DNA from: Paenibacillus sp. FSL H8-0048
GTDB taxonomy: Bacteria; Bacillota; Bacilli; Paenibacillales; Paenibacillaceae
Direction: 5' to 3'
Assembly (NCBI RefSeq): GCF_038002825.1
Contig: NZ_JBBODF010000001.1
Location: 4,092,001 to 4,156,000 of the forward strand
Length of the DNA stretch: 64,000 bases
This document shows positions 17,462 through 25,756 of the stretch, piece after piece. Each line of letters opens with the position of its first letter. Position 1 is the stretch's first letter. The notes below the pieces were generated by a model. It ran no database searches and had not been told where the DNA came from. It saw only the letters and a list, made by a program, of their open reading frames with translations. Made by a program: the position numbers and the translations under genes.

Positions 17462-19798
17462 TTATACCGATTTCGGCGGCTGTAAGGCGCGCATGCTATT
17501 CAGTACAGCGAGTACAGTGACTCCGACATCTGAGAATACGGCCTCCCACATGGTGGCAATCCCGAATGCTCCCAGCAGCAGGAAGACCGCTTTGACTCCC
17601 AGCGCAAAAGCAATGTTCTGCCAGACAATGGTCCGCGTCCGCTTGGCGATGCCGATGGCGGAAGCGATTTTGGAAGGCTCATCCGTCATAATTACAATAT
17701 CCGCCGCCTCGATGGCCGCATCCGAGCCAAGTCCGCCCATGGCGATCCCGACATCCGCTCTGGCCAGCACCGGAGTATCATTGATCCCGTCCCCGACAAA
17801 AATGATCTTCTCCTTCGGCCCCTTTTCCCGCTCCAGCTGTTCAATCGCCGCAACCTTATCTCCCGGCAGCAGCTCTGCATGGATCTCCTGAATGCCCAGC
17901 TGTCTACCGACAGACTCGGCTACCGGAGCGGCGTCACCAGTCAGCATAACCGTCTTGTGGATTCCCAGTGCATTCAGAGCCTGAATTGCCTTAAGGGAAT
18001 CGTCCTTCACTTCATCTGCAATGACGAGATAGCCTGCGTAGCGCTTATCTACAGCAATATGCACGATCGTCCCGTACTCCTGCGGGGTTACACTGGCAAT
18101 CCCTTCACGCTCCATCAGCCGCGCATTCCCGGCCAGCACTGCCTTCCCCTCCACGGTAACTGCGATGCCGTGGCCGGAGATTTCGTTATAGTCGCTAATG
18201 GCTTCACCAGGAATAGCTTCACCATAGGCTGCACGGATGGATTCTGCAATCGGATGGCTGGAATGACTCTCCGCATAAGCCGCTACCCGCAGCAGCTCCT
18301 GCCTTGTGAAGCCTTCCGCCGGAACATTGCCGGTTACCGTGAACTGGCCCTTGGTCAAGGTTCCGGTCTTATCGAACACGACGACCTTCACATCGTTCAA
18401 GGCTTCCAGATAGTTGCTGCCCTTCACCAGAATCCCGTTCTTCGACGCGGCACCAATCCCGCCGAAGAACCCGAGAGGGATCGACACGACCAGCGCACAA
18501 GGGCAAGAGATAACAAGGAAGACCAGTGCACGGTAGATCCAGTCCGAGAAGGTGGCTCCGCTCAGCACCAGCGGCGGAACCACTGCCAGCAGCAGCGCTG
18601 TTATCACTACAACCGGCGTATAGGCACGGGCGAATTTGGTGATGAAATTCTCTGTCTTCGCTTTGTTATTCGTAGCATTCTGCACCAGCTCCAGAATCTG
18701 CGAGACTGCGGATTCTCCGAAGTCCTTGGTCACTTCAATGGTAATCACGCCATTGCGGTTAATGAATCCGCTCAGCACCTGGCTTCCCGGCTGTGTCGAG
18801 CGGGGAACCGATTCTCCGGTCAGCGCCGAGGTATCCATCATCGCGCTGCCCTCAAGAATAATCCCGTCCAGCGGCACCTTCTCGCCGGGCTTAACCACGA
18901 TGCTGTCCCCTACTCTAACCTCTTCCGGGGACACCTTGCGCAGATTATTGCCTTCCTTCAGATAAGCGAACTCCGGCCGGATATCCATCAGCGCTGTAAT
19001 CGAACGGCGCGAACGGTTCACAGCCATTCCCTGGAACAGCTCACCCACCTGATAGAAGAGCATAACCGCGACGCCTTCAGGATATTCGCCGATAGCGAAG
19101 GCACCGATGGTAGCCAGGGCCATCAGGAAGTTCTCATCGAACACCTGGCCTCTTACAATATTCCGGGCAGCGGAGAAAACAACCTCCCCCCCGACAATCA
19201 GATAGGCTGCCAGGAAGATCAGCAGCTCGGTGATCCCGCTGACCGGCAGGAACATCCCGGCAGCAGCCAGAATGGCACCGCCGCCCAGCCGCATCAGGAT
19301 GCGGCGCGTATCGCCCTCCCCATGCTCGTGGCTGTGTCCGTGGCCATGGGAATCCTCATGACTGTGGCTGTGCTCAGCAGCATGTGAATGCTGGTGCCCG
19401 TGTTCATGGGAATGCCCTTCTCCGCGGGCATGCTCATGACCGTGCGGTTCAGGATGGTTATGAACATGCCCCTGTCCTTGAACCGCTGTGCTGCGCACCT
19501 GAGCTGCTCCCTCCGCAGACAAGGACTTCTTAACAGCCCGCGAAGCTTGAACCGCGCGCGGCTTCACATGCGGCTCCAGCTTGGTTACCGTCTGCTCAGC
19601 CTGCTGGGCGATCTCATCCGCAGCAGCAGCGGTTGTCTCCAATGTCATGGTCTTGGTGGCGAAGTTGACGGAGCAGGAGGACACACCTTCAATCTTCTTG
19701 ACCTTATTCTCGATCTTCATTGCGCAATTCGCGCAGTCCAGCCCATCCAGTACCCATTTCCGCTTCACATTGTCTTCTACCGTACTCAAATGACTCAT
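17462..19798 (-). CDS. cadA: zinc/cadmium/lead-type P1B ATPase with His-rich N-terminal region
   Basis: 778 residues. Exports divalent metal ions at the cost of ATP. N-terminal metal-binding domain with GLDCANCAMK (Cys22, Cys25); residues about 118-170 form a His/Gly/Glu-rich tract with many HxH pairs; membrane metal site SCPCALVVS; phosphorylation motif DKTGTLTKG; ATP-site GDGINDTP. SCPC in the membrane with DKTGT fits the CadA/ZntA group rather than copper pumps. AAGGGAG abuts the ATG at 19798, so a TTG three codons later is also possible. Divergent from the CDF gene, with matching operator motifs at both promoters. Confidence 0.93.
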   Translation of the reverse strand: MSHLSTVEDNVKRKWVLDGLDCANCAMKIENKVKKIEGVSSCSVNFATKTMTLETTAAAADEIAQQAEQTVTKLEPHVKPRAVQASRAVKKSLSAEGAAQVRSTAVQGQGHVHNHPEPHGHEHARGEGHSHEHGHQHSHAAEHSHSHEDSHGHGHSHEHGEGDTRRILMRLGGGAILAAAGMFLPVSGITELLIFLAAYLIVGGEVVFSAARNIVRGQVFDENFLMALATIGAFAIGEYPEGVAVMLFYQVGELFQGMAVNRSRRSITALMDIRPEFAYLKEGNNLRKVSPEEVRVGDSIVVKPGEKVPLDGIILEGSAMMDTSALTGESVPRSTQPGSQVLSGFINRNGVITIEVTKDFGESAVSQILELVQNATNNKAKTENFITKFARAYTPVVVITALLLAVVPPLVLSGATFSDWIYRALVFLVISCPCALVVSIPLGFFGGIGAASKNGILVKGSNYLEALNDVKVVVFDKTGTLTKGQFTVTGNVPAEGFTRQELLRVAAYAESHSSHPIAESIRAAYGEAIPGEAISDYNEISGHGIAVTVEGKAVLAGNARLMEREGIASVTPQEYGTIVHIAVDKRYAGYLVIADEVKDDSLKAIQALNALGIHKTVMLTGDAAPVAESVGRQLGIQEIHAELLPGDKVAAIEQLEREKGPKEKIIFVGDGINDTPVLARADVGIAMGGLGSDAAIEAADIVIMTDEPSKIASAIGIAKRTRTIVWQNIAFALGVKAVFLLLGAFGIATMWEAVFSDVGVTVLAVLNSMRALQPPKSV

Positions 19799-19817
19799 CT
19801 CCCTTGATTGTTCCTAT

Positions 19818-19843
19818 ATATGAGTATTTGTTCATATGTTAAC
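19818..19843 (-). promoter_or_regulatory. metal-sensor operator at cadA promoter
   Basis: Imperfect palindrome ATATGAG-N7-TTCATAT followed by GTTAAC, in the initially transcribed region of cadA. Nearly identical to the box at 20040-20065 in the same orientation. The form matches operators of ArsR/SmtB-type zinc sensors. Confidence 0.75.
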
Positions 19844-19851
19844 TTACACCT

Positions 19852-19881
19852 ATTATATTCCCCTGAATCATACAGTGTCAA
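19852..19881 (-). promoter_or_regulatory. sigma-A promoter of cadA
   Basis: On the minus strand TTGACA, 18 bases, TATAAT; both hexamers match the consensus. The operator lies directly downstream. Confidence 0.8.
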
Positions 19882-20039
19882 TGCATTCAGCCCACAGATT
19901 ACGGCTAATTATGTACTGTGAAGAATATGATGCCGATGGAGTTATTTTGGGCAAACTGTTCGTATCTTACTTATAAAATGAGCTTAAAAATGAGAAAAAG
20001 AAAAGCTTGTAATTCGTTTGCGGCAGTTATAATATTAAC

Positions 20040-20065
20040 ATATGAGCAATCATTCATATGTTAAC
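20040..20065 (+). promoter_or_regulatory. metal-sensor operator at czcD promoter
   Basis: ATATGAG-N7-TTCATAT then GTTAAC; 22 of 26 bases appear to match the cadA operator. A TATAAT at 20028-20033 lies just upstream, so the operator would cover the transcription start. Confidence 0.75.
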
Positions 20066-20084
20066 TGAAGCGAGGTCCTATCTA

Positions 20085-21053
20085 ATGAACAATTCTAATA
20101 TCAATTCACACACTCACTCACACACTGGAACACATGCCCACTCGCACTCTGACGGGCATTCGCACTCCCATTCACATTCCCACGCACCTGATAATAAAAA
20201 GGGCCTGCTGATCGCCTTAATTATCACCGGCGGCATTATGTTCCTTGAGTTCTTCGGCGGCCTGTTTACGGGAAGTCTGGCTCTTTTGTCCGACTCCGGC
20301 CATATGCTCAGCGACACCGCCTCCCTTGCCCTTAGCCTTGTGGCAATGATTATCGCAGTGAAGCCGGCATCCTCCAAGAACTCCTACGGCTTCCACCGGT
20401 TCGAGATCATGGCAGCCTTGTTCAACGGGGTGACCCTGTTCGTCATTGCCGGATTCATTATGTATGAAGCTTTCCAGCGCTTCTCCGCCCCTCCGGCGGT
20501 AGCCAGCGGAACGATGATGTTAATTGCCAGTGTCGGATTGCTGGCCAATCTCGTCAGCGCCTGGTCGCTGATGCGCAAAAGCGGGGCTAAAGACAACATC
20601 AATATCCGCAGCGCTTACCTGCATGTCATCAGCGATGCTCTCGGCTCCGTCGGTGCGCTGGCGGCCGGTCTGATCATGAACCTGTTCTCCTGGTATGTTG
20701 CAGACCCTATCATCAGTGTACTGGTTGCCCTGCTGATCCTGCGCAGCGCCTGGGGTGTCATCAAGCAGGCCTTCCATATTCTTATGGAAGGAGCTCCGCT
20801 TAGCGTGAATGCCGAAGATGTCGAGAAGGCGCTACTGGGCATTGAAGGGGTTCAGGATGTACATGATCTGCATATCTGGACCATCACCTCCGGCATGGAT
20901 GCCCTCAGTGGTCATCTGCTGATTAGAGACGGAGTGAATACGGAGCAGGTGCTGCAGCAGGCACTTCAATTAGTGGAAGAGCATTTCGGCATCCGGCACA
21001 CCACATTGCAGCTTGAGAATTCCGTTGTGAAGCACGGTCAGCTTCCGGTCTGA
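20085..21053 (+). CDS. czcD: cation diffusion facilitator, zinc/cadmium exporter CzcD-like
   Basis: 322 residues. A His-rich start (HTHSHTGTHAHSHSDGHSHS) precedes six membrane segments. Metal-site motifs are visible: SDSGHMLSD in segment 2 (the HxxxD pair of zinc CDFs) and HVISDALGS in segment 5, followed by the cytosolic domain with DVHDLHIWTITSG. It exports zinc or similar ions in exchange for protons. ATG at 20085 follows GAGG by 9 bases; the in-frame codon at 20058 would sit inside the operator region. Partner of cadA through the shared operator. Confidence 0.93.
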   Translation: MNNSNINSHTHSHTGTHAHSHSDGHSHSHSHSHAPDNKKGLLIALIITGGIMFLEFFGGLFTGSLALLSDSGHMLSDTASLALSLVAMIIAVKPASSKNSYGFHRFEIMAALFNGVTLFVIAGFIMYEAFQRFSAPPAVASGTMMLIASVGLLANLVSAWSLMRKSGAKDNINIRSAYLHVISDALGSVGALAAGLIMNLFSWYVADPIISVLVALLILRSAWGVIKQAFHILMEGAPLSVNAEDVEKALLGIEGVQDVHDLHIWTITSGMDALSGHLLIRDGVNTEQVLQQALQLVEEHFGIRHTTLQLENSVVKHGQLPV

Positions 21054-21171
21054 GGAAGAGGAGGTAAGCGGGTAAGGGTAAGGGAGTCTGTGCGTCGGAG
21101 GGAGTCCGGGAGAGTTCGAGGAATTTTGAGGGAATCCGAGAAAAACCTAACGATTCTGTAGGCCTGCCGAA

Positions 21172-21206
21172 TGTATGCTGTTTTTCGCATACATTCGAAC
21201 CACTTG
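21172..21206 (+). repeat. family A hairpin repeat, left of the IS256 element
   Basis: TGTATGC, 8-base loop, GCATACA: a perfect 7-bp hairpin and the best copy of the family. The last 8 bases (21199-21206, ACCACTTG) are the target-site duplication. With the IS removed, the next unit (22645) falls 52 bp further on. Confidence 0.85.
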
Positions 21207-22619
21207 GATGGCGTAAAGTAAGTTGTGTACCAAGATTTGGAGTCTAGTCAGACACCAAAAAAGTAGGGTATCCTCGGGATTGCGAAACCACCAAGGAGGA
21301 ACCCTACCAATGAGTATTTTACCCGAAAGTTCTCTGAATAATCTATTTGAAAAACTTGTTAAAGATTTTGTGAAAGACAACATGGAACGCCTGTTGCGCG
21401 CCGAAATCCAGGGGTTTATGGACAGTGAAGAAGCCGGTGCCAGCAATAGTCGCAATGGCTACTATACGCGAGACTTACACACGAAATACGGCCATATCGA
21501 GGATCTTCAGGTGCCCCGGGACCGCCAAAGCCTTTTCCAGACGCAGATGTTTGAGCCGTACCAGCGGCGGGACGGATGGTTAGAAGAGGCCGTCATCCAA
21601 ATGTACAAATCGGGCATGGGTACGCGGGATGTGGCCCGGTTCATTGAAAGTATGTTTGGCAGCCACTACTCCCCCACCACGGTCAGCAATATTACGGCTA
21701 CGGTGCTGGACGATATCCACCAGTGGCAGAAACGGCCCCTGAGCAAACGGTACTCCGTGATCTACTTGGATGGGCTGTACGTGAAGCTGAAACGGGGCAC
21801 GGTCCGTGGCGAAGTGGTCTACTTTGCGATGGGGATTGACGAGGAGGGACAGCGTCAAATTCTCGGGTTTTACGTGGGCGGCCAAGAGAGTTCGAATGGC
21901 TGGCGGGAGGTACTCAAAGACCTGTACGACCGCGGAGCGCAGGAAGTCCTGCTGGGTGTGTTTGACGGACTACCGGGGCTGGATGCGGCGTTTAAAGAGA
22001 CCTATCCTCAGGCAGATGTACAGCATTGCGTAGTGCACAAAGTGCGGGCCACGTTCCCTAAAATCCGGATGGAGCACAAAACTGATGTCCTTGAAGCGTT
22101 GAAAACCGTATATACCGCACCGGATGAAGTGGTAGCCCGGGCTAACTTTGATACGGTCAAAGCGAAGTGGAACAAGCTATATCCGAAGGAAATGAGGTCC
22201 TGGGAGGAACAGTTATCCACACTCCTGACGTTCTACAAGTATCCGGAATCGATCCGTAAAGCGATCTACACGTCGAACCCCATCGAACGGATGAACAAGG
22301 AAATCCGCAAGCGTCTGAAACCGATGAACAGTCTGACGAACATGGATGCGGCAGAGAAAATCGTGTACCTGGAGATGCTGGAATACAATGAACGTCATGC
22401 AGGGCGGGTCGCCCAAGGCTTTGGCATGGATGCCGTTAAAAAGAAGCTAAAAGAGCTATTCGAAACACGCTATCCCTCTTTGCCCACACCGGAAGAGACA
22501 TAGCAGAGAAATCCAGTTTCTGGGGGTCGGGGTTCCCCCTCCCCCCAGAAACACTACACCCCAACCCGTAACCCCGGGGAGGTACTTCTACTCTCTTACA
22601 CAAACTTCTTGACGCTACC
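21207..22619 (+). mobile_element. IS256-family insertion sequence
   Basis: 1413 bp. Imperfect terminal inverted repeats: left GATGGCGTAAAG with AAGTTGTGTA, right (reverse complement) GGTAGCGTCAAG with AAGTTTGTGTA. It is flanked on both sides by the direct repeat ACCACTTG (21199-21206 and 22620-22627), the 8-bp duplication expected of this family. A G/C-rich hairpin lies after the transposase gene (about 22514-22552). The transposase is full length, so the element may be active. Confidence 0.92.
21310..22503 (+). CDS. IS256-family transposase (mutator type)
   Basis: 397 residues, normal length. The DDE residues can be placed at VIYLDGLYVK, LGVFDGLPGL and NPIERMNKEIRKR. The segment around 210-235 (QADVQHCVVHKVR) has the C/H pattern found in this family. 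The start at 21310 follows AGGAACCCTACCA; an earlier in-frame codon (21223) lies close to the inverted repeat and lacks a ribosome site. It catalyses movement of the surrounding element. Confidence 0.95.
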   Translation: MSILPESSLNNLFEKLVKDFVKDNMERLLRAEIQGFMDSEEAGASNSRNGYYTRDLHTKYGHIEDLQVPRDRQSLFQTQMFEPYQRRDGWLEEAVIQMYKSGMGTRDVARFIESMFGSHYSPTTVSNITATVLDDIHQWQKRPLSKRYSVIYLDGLYVKLKRGTVRGEVVYFAMGIDEEGQRQILGFYVGGQESSNGWREVLKDLYDRGAQEVLLGVFDGLPGLDAAFKETYPQADVQHCVVHKVRATFPKIRMEHKTDVLEALKTVYTAPDEVVARANFDTVKAKWNKLYPKEMRSWEEQLSTLLTFYKYPESIRKAIYTSNPIERMNKEIRKRLKPMNSLTNMDAAEKIVYLEMLEYNERHAGRVAQGFGMDAVKKKLKELFETRYPSLPTPEET

Positions 22620-22770
22620 ACCACTTGCCCTCACGACCACCGATTGTATGCTGTTTTCCACATATATTCGGCCACTTGCCCTCACGACCACCGATTGTAT
22701 GCTGTTTTCCACATATATTTTGAACACATGCCCTCGCACTGGCACATGTATGCGGATTATCGTACATCAT
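22620..22770 (+). repeat. family A tandem array, right of the IS256 element
   Basis: Motif starts at 22645, 22696 and 22747, exactly 51 bp apart. The first two units also share the sequence between hairpins (CCACTTGCCCTCACGACCAC), so these are true tandem repeats; the third is decayed. Confidence 0.85.
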
Positions 22771-22777
22771 AACTTAT

Positions 22778-22823
22778 AAAAGGGCTGCCCCATGCCATTA
22801 CCTGGCTTGGGGACAGCCCTTTT
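22778..22823. terminator. terminator of the ArsR-family gene
   Basis: AAAGGGCTG-CCCC pairs with GGGG-CAGCCCTTT; a T-run follows on both strands. Confidence 0.8.
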
Positions 22824-22838
22824 TCCTGACCTAACGAT

Positions 22839-23204
22839 CTATTCATGCCGGATATGCTCATGGGTCTGCAGGAAGATCTGCTCCACATGTGCATCATTCA
22901 GCGAATAATATACGGTCTTGCCTTCCTTGCGGCGCTTCACAATCCGCAGATTGCGCAGATAGCGGAGCTGATGGGAGACTGCCGACTGTCCCATATCCAG
23001 TATGGAGGACAAATCATGCACACATAGCTCCTGCTGGGATAAAGCGTAGATCAGCCGAACTCTTGTCGGATCACCCAGTGCCTTGAACATTTCTGCCATC
23101 TTATCTGTAGTCTCACGGTCCGGCAGAATCAAGGCCATAGATTCCGGTTCCAGTTCGGAACCATTACAGGTGTTGTCGCATTCTTCGAGTGCCGCTGGTT
23201 CCAT
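22839..23204 (-). CDS. czrA: ArsR/SmtB-family zinc sensor repressor (CzrA-like)
   Basis: 121 residues. Winged helix-turn-helix with ALGDPTRVRLIYAL, ELCVHDLSSIL and the recognition helix SAVSHQLRYLR. The C-terminal helix reads DAHVEQIFLQTHEHIRHE: Asp, His+2, then His 11 later and His 3 after that, the exact D-H-H-H spacing of the CzrA/SmtB alpha-5 zinc site. This predicts derepression by zinc. The N-terminal CDNTC adds two Cys. The ATG at 23204 follows GGAGG by 11 bases; a GTG at 23240 is possible. It probably binds the operators at cadA and czcD, from which the IS256 element now separates it. Confidence 0.88.
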   Translation of the reverse strand: MEPAALEECDNTCNGSELEPESMALILPDRETTDKMAEMFKALGDPTRVRLIYALSQQELCVHDLSSILDMGQSAVSHQLRYLRNLRIVKRRKEGKTVYYSLNDAHVEQIFLQTHEHIRHE

Positions 23205-23311
23205 GCTCCCGCCCTCCTCCATATGCTCATCCGGCATCACCGGCGCTTAATAGTATCTTCTACGATTAATTATAGAAAAAATAGCGTCCAATGTCCATGG
23301 AGAAGGGAATC

Positions 23312-24049
23312 TTATACCGCCTTACGCCAAAAAGCGATCAGGCCAGCACCCAGGAACAGAAGCAGGCTGCCCGACACGACAATCATCAGGCTCTCCAGCG
23401 GCAGGTTGAAGGCGCCGAACCGTTCTTCGCCGAAGGGGGACATGGCCAGCATCGGTTGTACCCATGGGTAATAAGGGCCGTAGGTGGCGGAATTGGCAAT
23501 CAGTATATTGGGAATGGTGAAGCAGACATTCAGCGCCAGCGGAGCGCCGAAGCTGCTCCAGCCCTGGGATACCGCCAGTTGCAGGGCGGCCAGCGGCAGG
23601 CAGGCGAACCAGCCTCCGAACAGACTGCTCAGCAGCAGCCCCCAGGGAACTCCCCCTTCTGCGCCCCGATACCATCCGATTCCCAGAACCCCTCCAACAA
23701 ACAGCAGTTGTACCGCACCCAATAGCCCTATTATCAGTACATATTTGGCAAAGTATACTGAAGTCCGCGTCACCGGGAGCGCCAGAAGCTGCTTCCAGCC
23801 GCCGTCACTATGCTCATTGCGGCAGATTAAGGCCGCGAAGAGTCCTGAGAGCACCGGAAGAAACAGCAGCGCATGCAGCGTTGACATCGTGCTTAGCAGA
23901 ACCTGCCAGGTGATTGTCTGATTTCCCGGCATGTCCGAAAGTTCACCAATCGGCAGGGAGACCAGCGGACTGAGCAGAATCAACAGCCAGGTGCGGAATC
24001 CGGCTATCTTCAGACACTCCGCAGAGATCATTCGCAGAAACGTCCGCAT
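23312..24049 (-). CDS. ABC-2 type permease, lantibiotic-immunity-like (second)
   Basis: 245 residues, six predicted membrane segments. The start MRTFLRMISAECLKIAGFRT and the loop GGWKQLLALPVTRTSVYFAK match its upstream neighbour (AWKQLLALPVSRTAVFIAK), so the two permeases arose by duplication. This fits the EpiE/EpiG or BcrB type of permeases that remove antimicrobial peptides from the membrane. The start at 24049 lies 3 bases past the preceding stop; the longer frame to 24139 overlaps the neighbour. Last gene of the ABC set. Confidence 0.85.
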   Translation of the reverse strand: MRTFLRMISAECLKIAGFRTWLLILLSPLVSLPIGELSDMPGNQTITWQVLLSTMSTLHALLFLPVLSGLFAALICRNEHSDGGWKQLLALPVTRTSVYFAKYVLIIGLLGAVQLLFVGGVLGIGWYRGAEGGVPWGLLLSSLFGGWFACLPLAALQLAVSQGWSSFGAPLALNVCFTIPNILIANSATYGPYYPWVQPMLAMSPFGEERFGAFNLPLESLMIVVSGSLLLFLGAGLIAFWRKAV

Positions 24050-24051
24050 GT

Positions 24052-24768
24052 TCAGTCCACATCCTTTCGCGCGAAATGTACGGCTCCAGGCAGGATTACC
24101 AGGAATCCAAGCAACAGGCCGGCTCCGCTGAACAGCCATGGACGCGGATCACTCCAAGCAAATTCCGGCCAGGAGAGCGGGAACCACTGCGTGAAGTATG
24201 AGCCGAACGGGCTGACCAGCGACAAGGTCAATCCCACCGATACCGGAAGGGTCTGGTTCCGGCTGGTTAGAGACAGCCACAACTGGAGTGCAATGATCGG
24301 CATGGCCGCAGCATAAGCGGCGAAGCCCATCCGCAGGACATCCGCAAGCGGTATCTGCTGAGTGCCGAATCCTAGCAGCAGCCCGAGAATGACAGTCCCC
24401 GCCGACAGCAGCAGGCAGGACACGATAAGCAGCAGCAGGCAGAGCAGCAGCTTCGCTATGAACACAGCCGTACGGGAGACAGGCAGCGCCAGCAGCTGCT
24501 TCCAGGCGCTGGTCTGATGCTCGACATTCGCAATCAGTGAGCAGATCAGTGTGCCTCCAAGATAGAGGGCAATCGGTACGAAGGGTATGACCTCACTGAG
24601 CAGGCCACCCCACAGGTCTTCCCGGTACTGCCCGCGAAGATAGTCATAGCGGAGGCCGAAATTCAGCCCCTGCATGGCGATAAGACCCAGCGGGCCGAGG
24701 AAGGCGAGGAACCATATGCCTTTGCCACGGATCTTAAGCCAGTCCGCTGACAGCGCACGCCACATCAT
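24052..24768 (-). CDS. ABC-2 type permease, lantibiotic-immunity-like (first)
   Basis: 238 residues with six membrane segments; MMWRALSADWLKIRGKGIW is the usual cytosolic start of this permease group. Its ATG overlaps the end of the ATPase gene by 4 bases, indicating translational coupling. Together with the next permease and the ATPase it would form a LanFEG-like or BcrAB-like exporter. No lantibiotic biosynthesis gene is near, so resistance to external peptides, sensed by the adjacent two-component system, is the simplest reading. Confidence 0.85.
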   Translation of the reverse strand: MMWRALSADWLKIRGKGIWFLAFLGPLGLIAMQGLNFGLRYDYLRGQYREDLWGGLLSEVIPFVPIALYLGGTLICSLIANVEHQTSAWKQLLALPVSRTAVFIAKLLLCLLLLIVSCLLLSAGTVILGLLLGFGTQQIPLADVLRMGFAAYAAAMPIIALQLWLSLTSRNQTLPVSVGLTLSLVSPFGSYFTQWFPLSWPEFAWSDPRPWLFSGAGLLLGFLVILPGAVHFARKDVD

Positions 24769-25676
24769 AGCTCCCCTCCCCCGACCACCTGCAGGAAGAA
24801 TTCCTCCAGAGATTGCCTGTGCTCCTCTACCCTGTAGATCGCGTGTCCCTCCTCGACCAGCTCTTTGACCAGCAGCGATACTCGCGCATCACTCATCCGG
24901 GGCAGGACCAGCCGGCCCTCCTGCAGCTCGCCGCCGCAGCCGCGCCGCACCGCTGTCATCAGCGCAGTCTCCGGCTCGGATAACGCCAGGCGGAGATGGC
25001 CCGCCGCCTGCTGCTGGAGATGGGCAATGGTATCCTGATAGACCATCTGTCCCTCGCGGATAATGCCGACCGTACCGGCCATCTGCTCAATCTCGCTCAG
25101 CAGATGGCTGGATACCAGCACCGTAATCCCCTGCTCTTCAGGCAGCCGCTTAATCAGGGAGCGGATCTCCTGTATGCCTGACGGGTCCAGCCCGTTGGTC
25201 GGCTCATCGAGAATAAGCAGCTCCGGGCTGCCCAGCAGGGCTGCCGCAATCCCCAGCCGCTGCTTCATGCCCAGCGAGAAGCCCTTGACCGGCCGCGTCT
25301 CCTCCCCGGTAAGCGAGACGATCTCCAGCACCTCGGCAATGCGCACCTTCGGCACAGCCAGAATGCGGCGGATCGCTTCCAGGTTGTCCCATGCACTCAG
25401 ATGTCCGTAGTAGGACGGCGATTCCACCAGCGAGCCTACCTTGCGCAGAATCTGCATCCGGTTCGCACGCAGCTCCTTGCCGAAGATTTCAATGCTGCCG
25501 GAGGTCGGCTTGATCAGACCGAGCAGCATGCGGATGGTTGTTGTTTTGCCGGCACCGTTCGGTCCGAGGAAACCGTAGATTTCCCCTTTGGTGATATTGA
25601 GATTCAGGTTCTTCACAGCCGCACGGCCGCGGTATTCCTTAAGCAGATTTCTTGTCTCTATCACTGTATCTTTCAT
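24765..25676 (-). CDS. ABC transporter ATPase, bacitracin/lantibiotic resistance type
   Basis: 303 residues. Walker A GPNGAGKTTTIRM (about 37-49), Q-loop near VGSLVESPSYY, signature FSLGMKQRLGIA, Walker B LLILDEPTNGLDPSG, switch His in VSSHLLSE. The C-terminal extension after residue 220 is as in BcrA/LanF proteins. It powers the two adjacent permeases. Lies 80 bases downstream of the kinase gene; direct repeats in that gap may bind the response regulator. GAGGTGAAGAGAAT precedes the ATG. Confidence 0.92.
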   Translation of the reverse strand: MKDTVIETRNLLKEYRGRAAVKNLNLNITKGEIYGFLGPNGAGKTTTIRMLLGLIKPTSGSIEIFGKELRANRMQILRKVGSLVESPSYYGHLSAWDNLEAIRRILAVPKVRIAEVLEIVSLTGEETRPVKGFSLGMKQRLGIAAALLGSPELLILDEPTNGLDPSGIQEIRSLIKRLPEEQGITVLVSSHLLSEIEQMAGTVGIIREGQMVYQDTIAHLQQQAAGHLRLALSEPETALMTAVRRGCGGELQEGRLVLPRMSDARVSLLVKELVEEGHAIYRVEEHRQSLEEFFLQVVGGGEL

Positions 25677-25714
25677 ATTCTCTTCACCTCGGTAACAGCA
25701 TAACGCCCCAAGGT

Positions 25715-25755
25715 TAAAAGCACGGAGGCAGCAAGTTTAAATTTCGTTTAAATTG
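25715..25755 (-). promoter_or_regulatory. candidate response-regulator binding repeats before the ABC genes
   Basis: GTTTAAAT at 25737 and 25748 (11-bp period), with a related GTTAAAAG at 25715, 22 bp (two periods) away. Direct repeats with helical-turn spacing are usual for OmpR-family regulators, and the site lies between the kinase stop and the ATPase start. No clear -35/-10 pair was identified. Confidence 0.5.
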
Positions 25756-25756
25756 T

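Noticed and set aside
17879..19387. 502-codon open frame on the plus strand
   Set aside because: Antisense to cadA; no recognisable domains and no ribosome site.
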